The notes under the pieces are model-generated. The model was not told the origin of the DNA, did no database searches, and was given only the letters and a program-made list of their open reading frames with translations. From FLUQ01 sp031551515 (GTDB lineage Bacteria > Desulfobacterota > Desulfovibrionia > Desulfovibrionales > Desulfovibrionaceae): a stretch of 64,000 nucleotides of DNA. Of this stretch, positions 42,545 through 51,577 are shown piece after piece. The position numbers and the translations under genes were made by a program. The stretch spans positions 1-64,000 of the forward strand of contig JAVBNL010000036.1 of the NCBI GenBank assembly GCA_031551515.1, read 5' to 3'. Numbering within the stretch: position 1 is the stretch's first letter; each line of letters starts with the position of its first letter.

Positions 42545-43345
42545 ATGAAGATATCTGATCGCCAAAGAAGAGAACTCCAATTTTATGATACATACGCAGA
42601 CAATAAAGCGCATGACAGGGTAAGTTTTGATATAATACACCATAAGTATAATAGGCCATGGAATTCATACTGGAGAATCTTTGAGTTAATAAAGAAAAAT
42701 TGTACCGCGTGTGATCAGAAGGTTTTAGATTTTGGCTGCGGTGATGGATATTTTTCTGTAATTTTGGCAAAGATGGGATATGAAGTCTTTGGTTTTGATA
42801 TATCGAGCAAGAATATTAAAAATGCGAAAAAATTATCAGAAAAATACAATCTCCATGACAGAACACATTTTTATGTTAATACAGAATGTGAAATAAATTT
42901 TCCAGATAACTATTTTTCAATTATAGTTGGCATTGATATATTACATCATGTTGAAATTGAAACTGCCCTATTAAAATGTTATAATATGGTTAAACATGGT
43001 GGAATCGTAATTTTTCATGATCCAGTCAAGGTTCCTGTCTTCGATAGATTGAGAGAATCAAAGTTTGGCCTGTGGCTGTTTCCACGAAAACCCTCCATTG
43101 AACGCCATATAACAGAAGATGAAAGAAAGCTGACAAGAGAAGACCTGGCGTTAATAAAGTCTTCTCGGTTTTCAGACGTCATGGAAGAACGTTTTTTCTT
43201 GTTTACTCGTTTGAATTGCTTTATGCGCAAGTTTACTAAGGGCAACACGCTACTCTTGTTACCCAAGCTTGATTATTATTTGTTCAAAATTTTCCCTTTT
43301 CTTAAAAAATTTGGTGGAATATCCATTATTGTTTTGAAAAAATAG
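42545..43345 (+). CDS. SAM-dependent methyltransferase (AT-rich, probably acquired)
   Basis: The 266-residue class I methyltransferase has motif I VLDFGCGDGYFSVI (from residue 60), an acidic GFDIS and a motif II/III region SIIVGIDILHHVEIE, followed by a Lys/Phe-rich C-terminal half. The type resembles small-molecule or lipid/quinone methyltransferases, but the substrate cannot be read. Base use differs sharply from all neighbours: the whole 42440-43350 stretch is AT-rich and favours AAA, ATA and TTT codons. A TTGGAG site precedes the ATG. Its place just after a tRNA gene fits lateral acquisition. Confidence 0.8.
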   Translation: MKISDRQRRELQFYDTYADNKAHDRVSFDIIHHKYNRPWNSYWRIFELIKKNCTACDQKVLDFGCGDGYFSVILAKMGYEVFGFDISSKNIKNAKKLSEKYNLHDRTHFYVNTECEINFPDNYFSIIVGIDILHHVEIETALLKCYNMVKHGGIVIFHDPVKVPVFDRLRESKFGLWLFPRKPSIERHITEDERKLTREDLALIKSSRFSDVMEERFFLFTRLNCFMRKFTKGNTLLLLPKLDYYLFKIFPFLKKFGGISIIVLKK

Positions 43346-43359
43346 TAAATAGCAATACC

Positions 43360-44313
43360 GTGAATCACCTGGCCATAGATCTGCATATGCATTCCCGCTT
43401 CAGTTCGGACGGAGAGTTTTCTCCTTCTGAATTGATAACCCAATGCAGCGCCGCCGGGTTGAGCGTCGTATCCCTCACAGACCACAACTCGGTCAAAGGC
43501 GTTGCCGAAGCGGTTCGCACGGGCAGCGAACTTGGCTTGAAAGTCCTGCCGGGTCTTGAGCTGGATTGTGACTGCAAAGGCACGCCCATCCACCTGCTTG
43601 GATACTGCTTTTCAGGCCTTGAAGAGGCTGTGGGCAAAATCGAAGAGGACTTCACCCGTCAGGAACAGGAAATCGGCGTCGTGCGCATGCGTAAAATTAA
43701 AGAGTTGGGCATGGCGTTCGATGAAGAGAAAGTCAAAGCGCTTGCCGCCGGCTCCCTTGTGGGCGTGATCACGGTGGAAATGATAGCGGAAACCTTTCTG
43801 GCGGACCCCAGAAACCGGAGCAATCCCCTGGCCCGGCCGTACCTGCCCGGCGGTTTACGCAGCGACAGCCCGTTCGTGAATTTTTACTGGGATTACTTCG
43901 GCCCTGGCAAGCCCGCATACTGCCCCATGAACCTTATCAGTTTTGAAGAGGCGAACGAACTCATTCGCGGCGCGGGCGGGTTCAGCGTCTTAGCGCACCC
44001 TGCCATCACGGTAAAACGCGATGCAGGTCTGATCGGATATATGGCCGCATGCGGCGTGAAAGGAATTGAGACCCACTGCAGCTATCATTCGCCTGAAGAC
44101 GCCGGGTTCTATGCCGGCATTGCCGCCAGATACGGCTTGATGCCCAGCATCGGCAGCGATTACCACGGCAAGACAAAACCCAACGTAGCGCTGGGCGCGG
44201 TTCCCGGCGACCCGGATCAAAATACGCTGTTGAACAGGCTGGAAAAGTATCTCTCGGCTGCCCCCTGCGCTTTTGCGCCTTCTGTGACCACCCCAAAGGT
44301 AAAAACTGTCTAA
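43360..44313 (+). CDS. PHP-domain phosphoesterase (TrpH/RNase AM type)
   Basis: The 317-residue protein has the four PHP metal motifs: LAIDLHMHSRFSSDGE, VSLTDHNSVKG, FSVLAHPAITV and PSIGSDYHGKTKP, plus the internal ETHCSYHSPEDA. This is the layout of E. coli RNase AM (YciV/TrpH), a 5'-3' exoribonuclease or 3',5'-nucleotide bisphosphate phosphatase. It begins with GTG, 11 bp after the AT-rich methyltransferase, but has normal GC-rich codon use, so the base-composition border lies between the two. Confidence 0.88.
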   Translation: MNHLAIDLHMHSRFSSDGEFSPSELITQCSAAGLSVVSLTDHNSVKGVAEAVRTGSELGLKVLPGLELDCDCKGTPIHLLGYCFSGLEEAVGKIEEDFTRQEQEIGVVRMRKIKELGMAFDEEKVKALAAGSLVGVITVEMIAETFLADPRNRSNPLARPYLPGGLRSDSPFVNFYWDYFGPGKPAYCPMNLISFEEANELIRGAGGFSVLAHPAITVKRDAGLIGYMAACGVKGIETHCSYHSPEDAGFYAGIAARYGLMPSIGSDYHGKTKPNVALGAVPGDPDQNTLLNRLEKYLSAAPCAFAPSVTTPKVKTV

Positions 44314-44345
44314 AAGGCTCGCTGACGCCTGGCAGCGAGCCTTTT
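44312..44345 (+). terminator. Terminator after the PHP gene
   Basis: Arms AAAAGGCTCGCTG and CAGCGAGCCTTTT with an eight-base loop, then a further T, start inside the stop codon of the PHP gene. Confidence 0.85.
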
Positions 44346-44509
44346 TATTTCTTACGCTGCAAGCAGTTTTACCTGCATTTACAAAACGTCTAAATTTTTA
44401 TATTAAGTCAAAAAATACGCATTTTCCGGCGCCGTCCGCACGATTCGGTTGTGGGCAGTCAGGCCCGCGTATTTGCTGCAATATCCGTATCCAATATCAA
44501 GGAGTCTTT

Positions 44510-44878
44510 ATGAAAGAAGAAATCCGCACTCCCAAAGCCCCTCTGCCGGGTGGGCCCTATTCCCAGGGAATCAAGGTAGGGTCCCGCGTCTATGTTTCAG
44601 GGCAGCGGCCCGTCAACGCCGCCACCAACACCATTCCTGAAAGCCTTGCGGATCAAGCCGTGCAGTGCCTGGAAAACGTGCGCCACGTGCTGGAAGCGGC
44701 CGGGGCGGGCATGGATGATGTGACACAGGTGACCGTGTACCTGGCCGACATTGGCCATTTCGCGGAATTCAACGAAATTTATAAACGCTATTTCAAAGCT
44801 CCCTTCCCCACCCGCACCACCGTCAGTTGCTCGTTGCGGGGTATTTTGGTGGAAATTAACGCTATCGCGGAAATGTAA
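44510..44878 (+). CDS. ridA: RidA family reactive-imine deaminase
   Basis: RidA hydrolyses 2-aminoacrylate and other reactive enamines/imines made by PLP enzymes, releasing ammonia. The 122-residue protein has the family's PGGPYSQGIKVGSRVYVSGQ, the key Arg in PFPTRTTVSC and the C-terminal VEINAIAEM with the conserved Glu. An AAGGAG site precedes the ATG. It forms a single-gene unit after a 164-bp spacer. Confidence 0.95.
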   Translation: MKEEIRTPKAPLPGGPYSQGIKVGSRVYVSGQRPVNAATNTIPESLADQAVQCLENVRHVLEAAGAGMDDVTQVTVYLADIGHFAEFNEIYKRYFKAPFPTRTTVSCSLRGILVEINAIAEM

Positions 44879-45171
44879 CCGGCCTTTTGCGCATAGTTCC
44901 CATTTTTTTCACCGTATAAGGAGATGATCGGGGCTTTCGTCATGATTTTCATGCTCGGATATGGCGCCCGCCACGGAGTTTCTGGTGCGCCTCGCCTGCG
45001 GCTATCTGCATAAGTAAACTGCGACGCGTGAAAGCAGCAGTTTTGTCGTAACCGGCCCCGTTATTCTACCTGAATGGCGGGGTCGCATATATGCAAAGTC
45101 GTCATGAAACCGTTCTGGTTTTTCATCCGGTTTGGGTATACGCTCTGCGGATTAACCAAAACGCCCGCATC
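44879..45171. other. Intergenic region without a supported gene
   Basis: About 290 bp between ridA and the YczE-like gene. A short hairpin (CCCCG/CGGGG arms around 45056-45085) is the only clear structure. Short open frames exist but lack a correctly spaced ribosome binding site. Confidence 0.5.
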
Positions 45172-45828
45172 ATGAAACGCACTATTCTGAATTACTTTTT
45201 CCGTTACCTTGCCTTCTTTTTCGGCGTCGCGTGCATGGCTTTGGGCATTGCGCTCACAACGCTGGCAGACCTCGGCACGACCCCCATTTCCGCCTTGCCG
45301 TATGTGGCCAGCCTGGGCTTTATGTCCTCGATGGGCTTTTTTACCGGCCTGATGAATCTCTGCCTTGTGGGGCTGCAACTCGCAATTTTACGAAAAAAAT
45401 TTCCCCCCACGCAGTATTTGCAGATTCCCGCCGCGCTGGCCTTCGGCTTTTTCATCGATTTCTGGATGCGCCTCACGCCGCTGCCGGACCAGATGACCTA
45501 TGTATACAGCTTGCTCTACCTTGCTTTAGGTATTCTTGTGCTGGCGTTCGGCGTATTCGTCGAAGTGTGCGCCGATGTGGTGGTTATGGCCGGTGAAGGC
45601 GCCGTTCTGGCTCTTGCGACGCTGTTCCACAGGGATTTCGGCGTAATTAAAACCATTTTTGATACCACGCTTGTTCTGCTCGCGGCGATCCTCTCTTTGA
45701 CCCTCTTTGGCAAGTTGCAGGGCGTGCGTGAAGGCACGCTGATTTCCGCCGTTCTTGTGGGGGTAGTCGTCAGATTTTTCTTTCACTTGCGCCGCCGTTT
45801 CACAGGCGCGAAAACGGCCGGACCCTGA
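45172..45828 (+). CDS. YczE/YyaS/YitT-family membrane protein
   Basis: The 218-residue protein has about five or six membrane helices and the family's early signature FGVACMALGIALTTLADLGT followed by PISALPY, in which the Gly/Thr/Pro-rich turn recurs. Members are integral membrane proteins of unclear function; one (YczE) is linked to lipopeptide synthesis in Bacillus. The start at MKRTILNYFFRY places the first helix at the N terminus; no strong ribosome binding site is visible for it or for an upstream ATG at 45091. Confidence 0.75.
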   Translation: MKRTILNYFFRYLAFFFGVACMALGIALTTLADLGTTPISALPYVASLGFMSSMGFFTGLMNLCLVGLQLAILRKKFPPTQYLQIPAALAFGFFIDFWMRLTPLPDQMTYVYSLLYLALGILVLAFGVFVEVCADVVVMAGEGAVLALATLFHRDFGVIKTIFDTTLVLLAAILSLTLFGKLQGVREGTLISAVLVGVVVRFFFHLRRRFTGAKTAGP

Positions 45829-45884
45829 GGTTCCCCGGCCTTTCTTTCTCCGTTTTTTAGGTATACAGCATTGACAATAATGCT

Positions 45885-46664
45885 GTGAGGCGGCTCATGC
45901 TGTTCGCGTTGAAACTTATTCTCACCCCCCTGCTTATCGCCATGGCGACGTTGGTCGCCCGGCGCTGGGGCCCTGTGGTGGGGGGCATCATCGTCGGCCT
46001 GCCGCTGACCTCCGGCCCGGTTTCCGTCTTTCTGGCTTTGGAACAAGGGCGGGAATTCGCCGCTGTGGCCGCTAACAGCGTTCTCTTGGGCACCCTCGCG
46101 GTACTGACTTTTTGTCTTGTGTACGCGTTTTGCGCCAAACGTTCCGGCTGGTTTTTGTCGGCGGCTTTTGCGCTTGCCGGGTACCTTTCGCTGGTGGCCT
46201 ACCTGTCGCGCGTGCATTTTTCCGCGGTCATATCAACGCTGTTGGTCGTAGCGGCTGTGGCGCTTTCTTTACGTTGCATCGGGCCCAGCCAACGGGGCGC
46301 ACCCCTGGTTGCCGCGCCCCGTTGGGATTTGCCTTTCCGCATGGCTGCGGCCACGACCATAGTGCTGACCATCACCACTGTCTCAAGCGTGCTGGGCCCC
46401 GTTCTCAGCGGCCTGCTTTCCGCTTTCCCCGTTTTCATCTGCGTCATGTCGGTCTTTTCTCATGCGCTTTACGGCCCGGCAGCCGCGCATCAGTTCGCGC
46501 GCGGGGTCATTGCGGGCTCGTATTCTTTTGCCGCCTTCTTTTTCACCGTACTAATGACCATCGCCCACCTCAATCTTTTGCTCGTCTATCTTTGCGCCAT
46601 TGCCGCCGCCATCGCCGTGAACGTTCTTTCTCTGAAACTGTTCGCGGGCGGCAAACGGGCCTGA
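45885..46664 (+). CDS. Integral membrane protein (GlpM-like pattern)
   Basis: The 259-residue protein has about eight hydrophobic helices. The N-terminal segment RRWGPVVGGIIVGLPLTSGP recalls the core of the GlpM family (a Gly-rich turn followed by a Pro-Leu-Thr-Gly-Pro motif), and a similar Pro-Val motif (SAFPVFICVMSVF) recurs in the second half, consistent with an internally duplicated transporter-like fold. The function is unknown. The start is GTG at 45885, or ATG at 45897. It follows the YczE-like gene by 56 bp. Confidence 0.65.
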   Translation: MRRLMLFALKLILTPLLIAMATLVARRWGPVVGGIIVGLPLTSGPVSVFLALEQGREFAAVAANSVLLGTLAVLTFCLVYAFCAKRSGWFLSAAFALAGYLSLVAYLSRVHFSAVISTLLVVAAVALSLRCIGPSQRGAPLVAAPRWDLPFRMAAATTIVLTITTVSSVLGPVLSGLLSAFPVFICVMSVFSHALYGPAAAHQFARGVIAGSYSFAAFFFTVLMTIAHLNLLLVYLCAIAAAIAVNVLSLKLFAGGKRA

Positions 46665-46704
46665 TGCCGTACTAAACGGCTCGATTATTTTTTTACCAAG
46701 AAAC

Positions 46705-46746
46705 TTGACTAAAATACTCAAATTTATATATCGACTCAGGCTGAGT
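46705..46746 (+). promoter_or_regulatory. Promoter and operator-like palindrome of metY
   Basis: A -35 TTGACT (46705-46710) and -10 TATATC (46727-46732) are spaced 16 bp. Directly after the -10 lies ACTCA-GGC-TGAGT (46734-46746), a perfect inverted repeat positioned over the expected transcription start, suiting a repressor site. Confidence 0.5.
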
Positions 46747-46770
46747 TCCCCGCAACGACAAGGAGCAAGT

Positions 46771-48066
46771 ATGGCCGGCACAATCAACAATGAGTCATGG
46801 GCGTTTGAAACGAGGCAGCTGCACGCAGGGCAGGAACAGCCAGACCCGGCCACGGACGCGCGCGCCGTGCCCGTGTATCAGACGACGTCCTATGTCTTTC
46901 GAAATTTCGAGCATGCCGCCGCGCGCTTCAACTTGACCGACGCGGGCAATATTTACGGCCGCCTGACCAACCCGACGCAAGACATTTTTGAAAAACGCAT
47001 GGCGTCGCTGGAAGGAGGCGTGGCGGCCCTGGCCGTGGCTTCCGGGGCGGCGGCGCTGAGCTATACTTTTCTCAATCTTGCCCGCGCCGGCGACCATATC
47101 GTTTCCGCGAAAACGATTTACGGCGGCACCTATAACCTGCTGGCGCACACCTTGCCGCAATACGGCATCACGACTTCCTTCGTCGACCCGTATGCCCCGG
47201 ACGCGTTCGCCAGCGCCTTGCGGCCTAATACCAAGGCGATTTTTATCGAACCTCTGGGCAACCCGCATTCCACTCTTGTAGATATAGAAAAGCTCGCCGC
47301 GCTGGCGCACGCGTATAAAATCCCGCTGGTTGCGGACAGCACCTTCACCCCGCCCTGCGTGTTGCGGCCCCTTGAGTATGGGGCTGATATCGTCGTGCAT
47401 TCCGCCACCAAGTTCATCGGCGGACACGGCACGTCGCTGGGCGGCGTGGTGATCGACGGCGGCAAATTCGACTGGGAAGGCAGTGGAAAATTCCCTTCCA
47501 TTACGGAACCAGACCCCGGCTATCACGGCCTTTCTTTCAGCAAAGCGGCCGGTGCGGCGGCTTTTGCGCTCAGGATGCGCGCCGTGTTGCTGCGCGACAC
47601 CGGCGCCGCAATCTCTCCATTTAACGCGTTTTTACTGCTGCAAGGGTTGGAGACGCTCTCATTGCGCGTGGAGCGGCACATTGCCAACGCACTTGCCGTG
47701 GTGGGCTATCTTGCGAAACATCCCGGCGTGGAAAAAGTGCATCATCCATCCATGACCGATGATCCGGGGCATGCCTTGTACGCGAAATATTTTCCCAATG
47801 GCGCCGGTTCCATCTTCACCTTTGAGGTCAAAGGCGGCCTGGATGCGGCGCGGCGCTTCATTGACCGGCTGCGCTTGTTCTCGCTGCTGGCCAACGTGGC
47901 GGATGCCAAATCGCTGGTCATTCATCCGGCCAGCACGACGCATGCGCAACTGAGCGATAAGGAACTTGCGGAGCAGAACATCAAGCCCAATACCGTGCGC
48001 TTGTCTGTCGGCATCGAGCATATACGGGATATTCTGGCCGATCTGGAGCAGGCGCTGGCCGGGTAG
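46771..48066 (+). CDS. metY: O-acetylhomoserine sulfhydrylase
   Basis: This PLP enzyme makes homocysteine directly from O-acetylhomoserine and sulfide, the natural methionine route where sulfide is abundant. The 431-residue protein has the Cys/Met-metabolism fold with ETRQLHAGQEQPDPATDARA, YGRLTNPTQDIFEKR, the PLP-binding VVHSATKFIGGHGTSLGG with Lys, and the C-terminal SLLANVADAKSLVIHPASTT block typical of the OAH sulfhydrylase branch. An AAGGAGC site precedes the ATG. The upstream promoter carries a possible operator. Confidence 0.95.
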   Translation: MAGTINNESWAFETRQLHAGQEQPDPATDARAVPVYQTTSYVFRNFEHAAARFNLTDAGNIYGRLTNPTQDIFEKRMASLEGGVAALAVASGAAALSYTFLNLARAGDHIVSAKTIYGGTYNLLAHTLPQYGITTSFVDPYAPDAFASALRPNTKAIFIEPLGNPHSTLVDIEKLAALAHAYKIPLVADSTFTPPCVLRPLEYGADIVVHSATKFIGGHGTSLGGVVIDGGKFDWEGSGKFPSITEPDPGYHGLSFSKAAGAAAFALRMRAVLLRDTGAAISPFNAFLLLQGLETLSLRVERHIANALAVVGYLAKHPGVEKVHHPSMTDDPGHALYAKYFPNGAGSIFTFEVKGGLDAARRFIDRLRLFSLLANVADAKSLVIHPASTTHAQLSDKELAEQNIKPNTVRLSVGIEHIRDILADLEQALAG

Positions 48067-48104
48067 CGCTGGCGCGCCCAATTCAGGCAGGCAACAGGCG
48101 GGTC

Positions 48105-48767
48105 TCAGGGAACGGTACGCACATCCGGGCTGGCTTTCACGTTAATCGTCGTGTTCACGCCGGTGCGCACGCTGTTCGCGGAAACGATGACGTTTTTTCC
48201 GTTCTGGCTTTTGTGGCGGCAGTCAAACTGGCTAAATCTTCCTTGTTGTTTCTGGCAGTAGATGTCGTAGCGGGGTTCAAAAAGCGCGTAATCCGCCTCT
48301 TCCACCAGCACGAAAGAGGCAAGGTCGTCGGTTCTGTTGCCGATAAAGGAACCCGTAACCTGCATCTGTATTTCTTGCAGCGTCCAAGTGCATTCTCTGG
48401 CGTCTCGAACCGCGATGGGAATATCGATGGAATAAGAATTTTTGCCGGGTAAAACCGCAAACATTCGCTTTATGACGCCCGGCTTTTTGGCGCCTTCGTT
48501 GCCGCCGGGATAATATGACCAGCTGTCGCGCCCGTCACGTATAAAGCCGCCCAGGCAGCGGGAACTGGATGACGTGAAATTCACCCAGATCACGAAACTC
48601 ATGTCCTTTTCCTTGTCGCCCCGAATGGACAGGTACGGCTCTGAAAAGGTTATGCCGTTCTTGCTGAACACATGGTCATACACGCCCGTGTCGTTGCGCT
48701 CGTGCTCGCCGCATCCTGAAACAACCAGCACCGCCAGGGCCAGAAGGCACAGTATATATGGCCGCAT
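48105..48767 (-). CDS. Lipoprotein of unknown function
   Basis: The 220-residue protein begins MRPYILCLLALAVLVVSGCG, a lipoprotein signal peptide with lipobox VSGC. The start at 48767 has an AAAGGAA site. The mature part is mixed alpha/beta with several Cys (RCLGGF, ARECTW, DIYCQK, FDCRHK), probably disulfide-linked. It starts only four bases after the MFS gene stop, so the two are co-transcribed and may act together. I do not recognise the family. Confidence 0.7.
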   Translation of the reverse strand: MRPYILCLLALAVLVVSGCGEHERNDTGVYDHVFSKNGITFSEPYLSIRGDKEKDMSFVIWVNFTSSSSRCLGGFIRDGRDSWSYYPGGNEGAKKPGVIKRMFAVLPGKNSYSIDIPIAVRDARECTWTLQEIQMQVTGSFIGNRTDDLASFVLVEEADYALFEPRYDIYCQKQQGRFSQFDCRHKSQNGKNVIVSANSVRTGVNTTINVKASPDVRTVP

Positions 48768-48771
48768 AGAT

Positions 48772-50013
48772 TCATTCCTTTGACAAAGAAGCTGCTCCGG
48801 CGGCATATGGCCGCCATTTGAAAAACAAGACGCCGAACAAAACCGCGCAGAACAGGTACACGGCGTTGATGCCGAAAAAAGCGTTTATGCTGTAGGCGGC
48901 CAACGGGCCGAAGGCAGCGCCCACATCCACCACCAGCGCATATCCCATCAGCAGCGAGCGCCCGCCGGCCTGGGCGGCGACGTCGGATGCGGCGGCATCG
49001 GTCACGGTGGTTAGCGATGTCGCAACCAATTGCATGCCTAAAAGACACATAAACCATACGATCAAAGGCAGCGGCGCGGCAAGCAGGGAAAAAATGCCCG
49101 CTCCCAAGGCAAAAGAATACAAGAGCATCCTGTGTCTTCCGCCCGGTTTGTCGGATATTTTACCGACAGCCGGGGCCAGCCACGGCTCCCATGCCCAGCG
49201 CAGAGCCTGAAAGAATCCGGCCAGGGTGGATGCCCCGACAAGAAGACCGAACACTCCTACCCACTCTCCACAGTGAACGGCGATCAGTCGACTAAGCGTT
49301 GAAGCGACGGAACCTTGCAAAACGACCGCCACCAGGCCGCCCGCGGCCACGATCCAAAAGATTTTCGAATCTTTTGCCGCCAGAGACAAGCTGCTTACAA
49401 TGCCGCTTCCGGCGACGCACTCTTCGCGCTGTTCTTCCCTCTGCTTCGGAATATACAGCAGAGCCAGCGGAAGCGATAATGCGGTAAGGATACTGAAAAC
49501 CACGGCGGTAACCGTTATTCCCGCCATATCGGCAAGCAGCCCGCCCAAAAACATGCCCACGAGGCTCCCCAGCCTGAAGAGGCCGTTGTAAAGTCCCGTG
49601 TACTGCCCCCTGTTCTCGGGCGTGGAAAGGCGCAAGATGCAGAACAGCGACCCCAGGCGTAAAAGCGTCCAGGCCACGCCCCAAAGGCAGCGGGCCAGCA
49701 CCCAGAAAACGAAGCTGGGTAAAAACCCGTAAGAAAGAGTCGTCGCGGTAGCCAGCACCACAGCGATGAGAATGCCGGAACGCTCGCTGACAAAGCCATA
49801 GAACCAGCCGATGCACGGGTTGAGCGGCAAACGGACGATACGGTTGACCGACAGGATGACGCCCACTTCCCATAACGAAGAAAGCCCCGCCTCCTGATAG
49901 TGCACCGGCAGCACGATATACAGCATGGAGTCGCCGATCAGGCAGAGGGCGGAAATAAACGCGAAGACAACGATGTGCCTCTTTTTTTCAACGGCGGTCA
50001 TAGGCGCGCTCAT
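48772..50013 (-). CDS. Major facilitator superfamily transporter
   Basis: The 413-residue protein has 12 predicted membrane helices with the MFS loop 2-3 area (NPCIGWFYGFVSERSGILI) and a central cytoplasmic loop (IPKQREEQREECVAGSG). The substrate cannot be inferred; the form is that of an efflux-type permease. The first ATG has an in-frame second one at the fourth residue. It is divergent from the aldehyde dehydrogenase gene and followed by a lipoprotein gene. Confidence 0.85.
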   Translation of the reverse strand: MSAPMTAVEKKRHIVVFAFISALCLIGDSMLYIVLPVHYQEAGLSSLWEVGVILSVNRIVRLPLNPCIGWFYGFVSERSGILIAVVLATATTLSYGFLPSFVFWVLARCLWGVAWTLLRLGSLFCILRLSTPENRGQYTGLYNGLFRLGSLVGMFLGGLLADMAGITVTAVVFSILTALSLPLALLYIPKQREEQREECVAGSGIVSSLSLAAKDSKIFWIVAAGGLVAVVLQGSVASTLSRLIAVHCGEWVGVFGLLVGASTLAGFFQALRWAWEPWLAPAVGKISDKPGGRHRMLLYSFALGAGIFSLLAAPLPLIVWFMCLLGMQLVATSLTTVTDAAASDVAAQAGGRSLLMGYALVVDVGAAFGPLAAYSINAFFGINAVYLFCAVLFGVLFFKWRPYAAGAASLSKE

Positions 50014-50067
50014 GTATTTTTGTTAAGCAATACCCATATGCCGCACAGACGTCAAAAGGAGGCTGTC

Positions 50068-51501
50068 ATGCGCGAGTACAAACAGTTCATTAACGGCTCT
50101 CTGCAAACTTCCCGCTCAAAAGATGTCATAGAGGTGGAAAACCCCTTTACGCAAAAAATTGTTGCCACAGTACCCAACGGCGGCGCGGCCGATGCGGCGA
50201 AAGCGCTTGAAGCGGCGGCAGCGGCGCAAGATGCCTGGGCGGCTCGCAGCGCGGCCGACAGAGCCGGATATTTGAAAAAACTGGCTGAAGGCATCCGCAA
50301 GAATCGTATAGAGCTGGCTAAAGTTTTGACGGAAGAACAGGCCAAGATCCATCCCCTGGCTCAGGTGGAAGTGGATTTTACCGCCGACTATTTTGAGTAT
50401 TATGCGGGGTGGGCGCGCATATTCGAAGGTGAAATCATTCAAAGCGACCGGCCCAACGAAAGCATTTTTCTCTTCCGCAAGCCTGCCGGGGTAGTGGCGG
50501 GCATTTGTCCCTGGAACTTCCCCCTCTTCGTCACCGCCCGCAAGGTGGCGCCCGCGCTGCTGACCGGCAGCGCCATCGTGGTCAAACCCAGTTCCATAGC
50601 TCCGGCCACGGTCATGGCGTTTGCTGAAATCGCCGCCACCACCGGCCTGCCCAAGGGCGTACTCAACGTCATTACCGGAGCGGGCTCCAGCCTGGGCGAA
50701 GCCCTGGTTCGCAGTGAAATAACCGGCATGGTCAGCCTCACCGGCAGCGTGGAAGCCGGGCAGCGGGTTATTGAGGGAACGGCGAAAAACGTGGCCAAGA
50801 CATCACTGGAACTGGGCGGCAAAGCCCCTGCCATTGTCTGCGCCGATGCGGACCTGGACCTGGCGGTAAAAAGCATCGTGGCTTCGCGCGTCATTTTCAG
50901 CGGCCAGGTCTGCAACTGCGCCGAACGCGTCTATGTCGACAAAAAAATTGAAGGCAAATTCATGGCCAAACTGGTCAAAGCCATGAAAGCCGTAACCTAT
51001 GGCGACCCCTTTGCCGCCAAAGCCCCCGACATGGCTTGCCAGGTCAGCGCGGACCAGCAGAAGAAAATTGCGGACATGGTGGACCGGGCGAAAAAAGCCG
51101 GCGCCGAAGTGCTTTGCGGCGGCTCTATACCCAAAACCAAAAGCGGCTATTTCTACGAACCCACGGTGCTGGGAGGCTGCAACCAGAAAATGGAAGTGGT
51201 GCAAAAGGAAATTTTCGGCCCTGTGCTGCCCGTTCTTTCATTCAACGACTTTGACGAAGCGGTCGCTTTGGCCAATGACTGCGAATACGGCCTGACCTCA
51301 TCCATTTATACAAGCAATGTCAGTACGGCCATGTGGGCCATGCGCCGCCTGAAATTTGGTGAAACCTACGTCAACCGCGAAAACTTTGAAGCCATGCAAG
51401 GGTTCCACGCGGGCTGGCGCAAGTCCGGCATCGGCGGTGCGGACGGCAAGCACGGCCTGATGGAGTATCTGCAAACCCACGTGGTCTACGTGCAATATTG
51501 A
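50068..51501 (+). CDS. aldA: Lactaldehyde/glycolaldehyde dehydrogenase (AldA type)
   Basis: The NAD-dependent enzyme oxidises lactaldehyde, glycolaldehyde and related aldehydes. The 477-residue protein has the ALDH motifs: GICPWNFPLFVTARKVAPAL, VSLTGSVEAGQRV, catalytic Glu in SLELGGKAPAIV and catalytic Cys in SGQVCNCAERVYV. The sequence VCNCAERVYV around the cysteine is characteristic of the AldA subfamily. A strong AAAGGAGG site precedes the ATG at 50068. The gene is divergent from the MFS transporter. Confidence 0.93.
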   Translation: MREYKQFINGSLQTSRSKDVIEVENPFTQKIVATVPNGGAADAAKALEAAAAAQDAWAARSAADRAGYLKKLAEGIRKNRIELAKVLTEEQAKIHPLAQVEVDFTADYFEYYAGWARIFEGEIIQSDRPNESIFLFRKPAGVVAGICPWNFPLFVTARKVAPALLTGSAIVVKPSSIAPATVMAFAEIAATTGLPKGVLNVITGAGSSLGEALVRSEITGMVSLTGSVEAGQRVIEGTAKNVAKTSLELGGKAPAIVCADADLDLAVKSIVASRVIFSGQVCNCAERVYVDKKIEGKFMAKLVKAMKAVTYGDPFAAKAPDMACQVSADQQKKIADMVDRAKKAGAEVLCGGSIPKTKSGYFYEPTVLGGCNQKMEVVQKEIFGPVLPVLSFNDFDEAVALANDCEYGLTSSIYTSNVSTAMWAMRRLKFGETYVNRENFEAMQGFHAGWRKSGIGGADGKHGLMEYLQTHVVYVQY

Positions 51502-51525
51502 TCCGGCAACGCGGCCGTAAAACAC

Positions 51526-51560
51526 GAAAAGGGTCTGCCTCTGTACGGCGGACCCTTTTC
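51526..51560. terminator. Bidirectional terminator between aldA and nitroreductase
   Basis: Arms GAAAAGGGTC (51526-51535) and GACCCTTTTC (51551-51560) with extra inner pairing (GCC/GGC) lie between converging genes and carry T-rich ends on both strands. Confidence 0.8.
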
Positions 51561-51577
51561 ATTCGCATAAGCGAAAC

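Noticed and set aside
44920..45020. A small open frame of about 30 codons between ridA and the YczE-like gene
   Set aside because: The GGAG sits directly against the first ATG with no spacer, later ATGs are too far away, and the peptide has no feature.
46675..46770. SAM riboswitch before metY
   Set aside because: The leader after the -10 is under 40 bases and has just one short palindrome, too little for any SAM aptamer.
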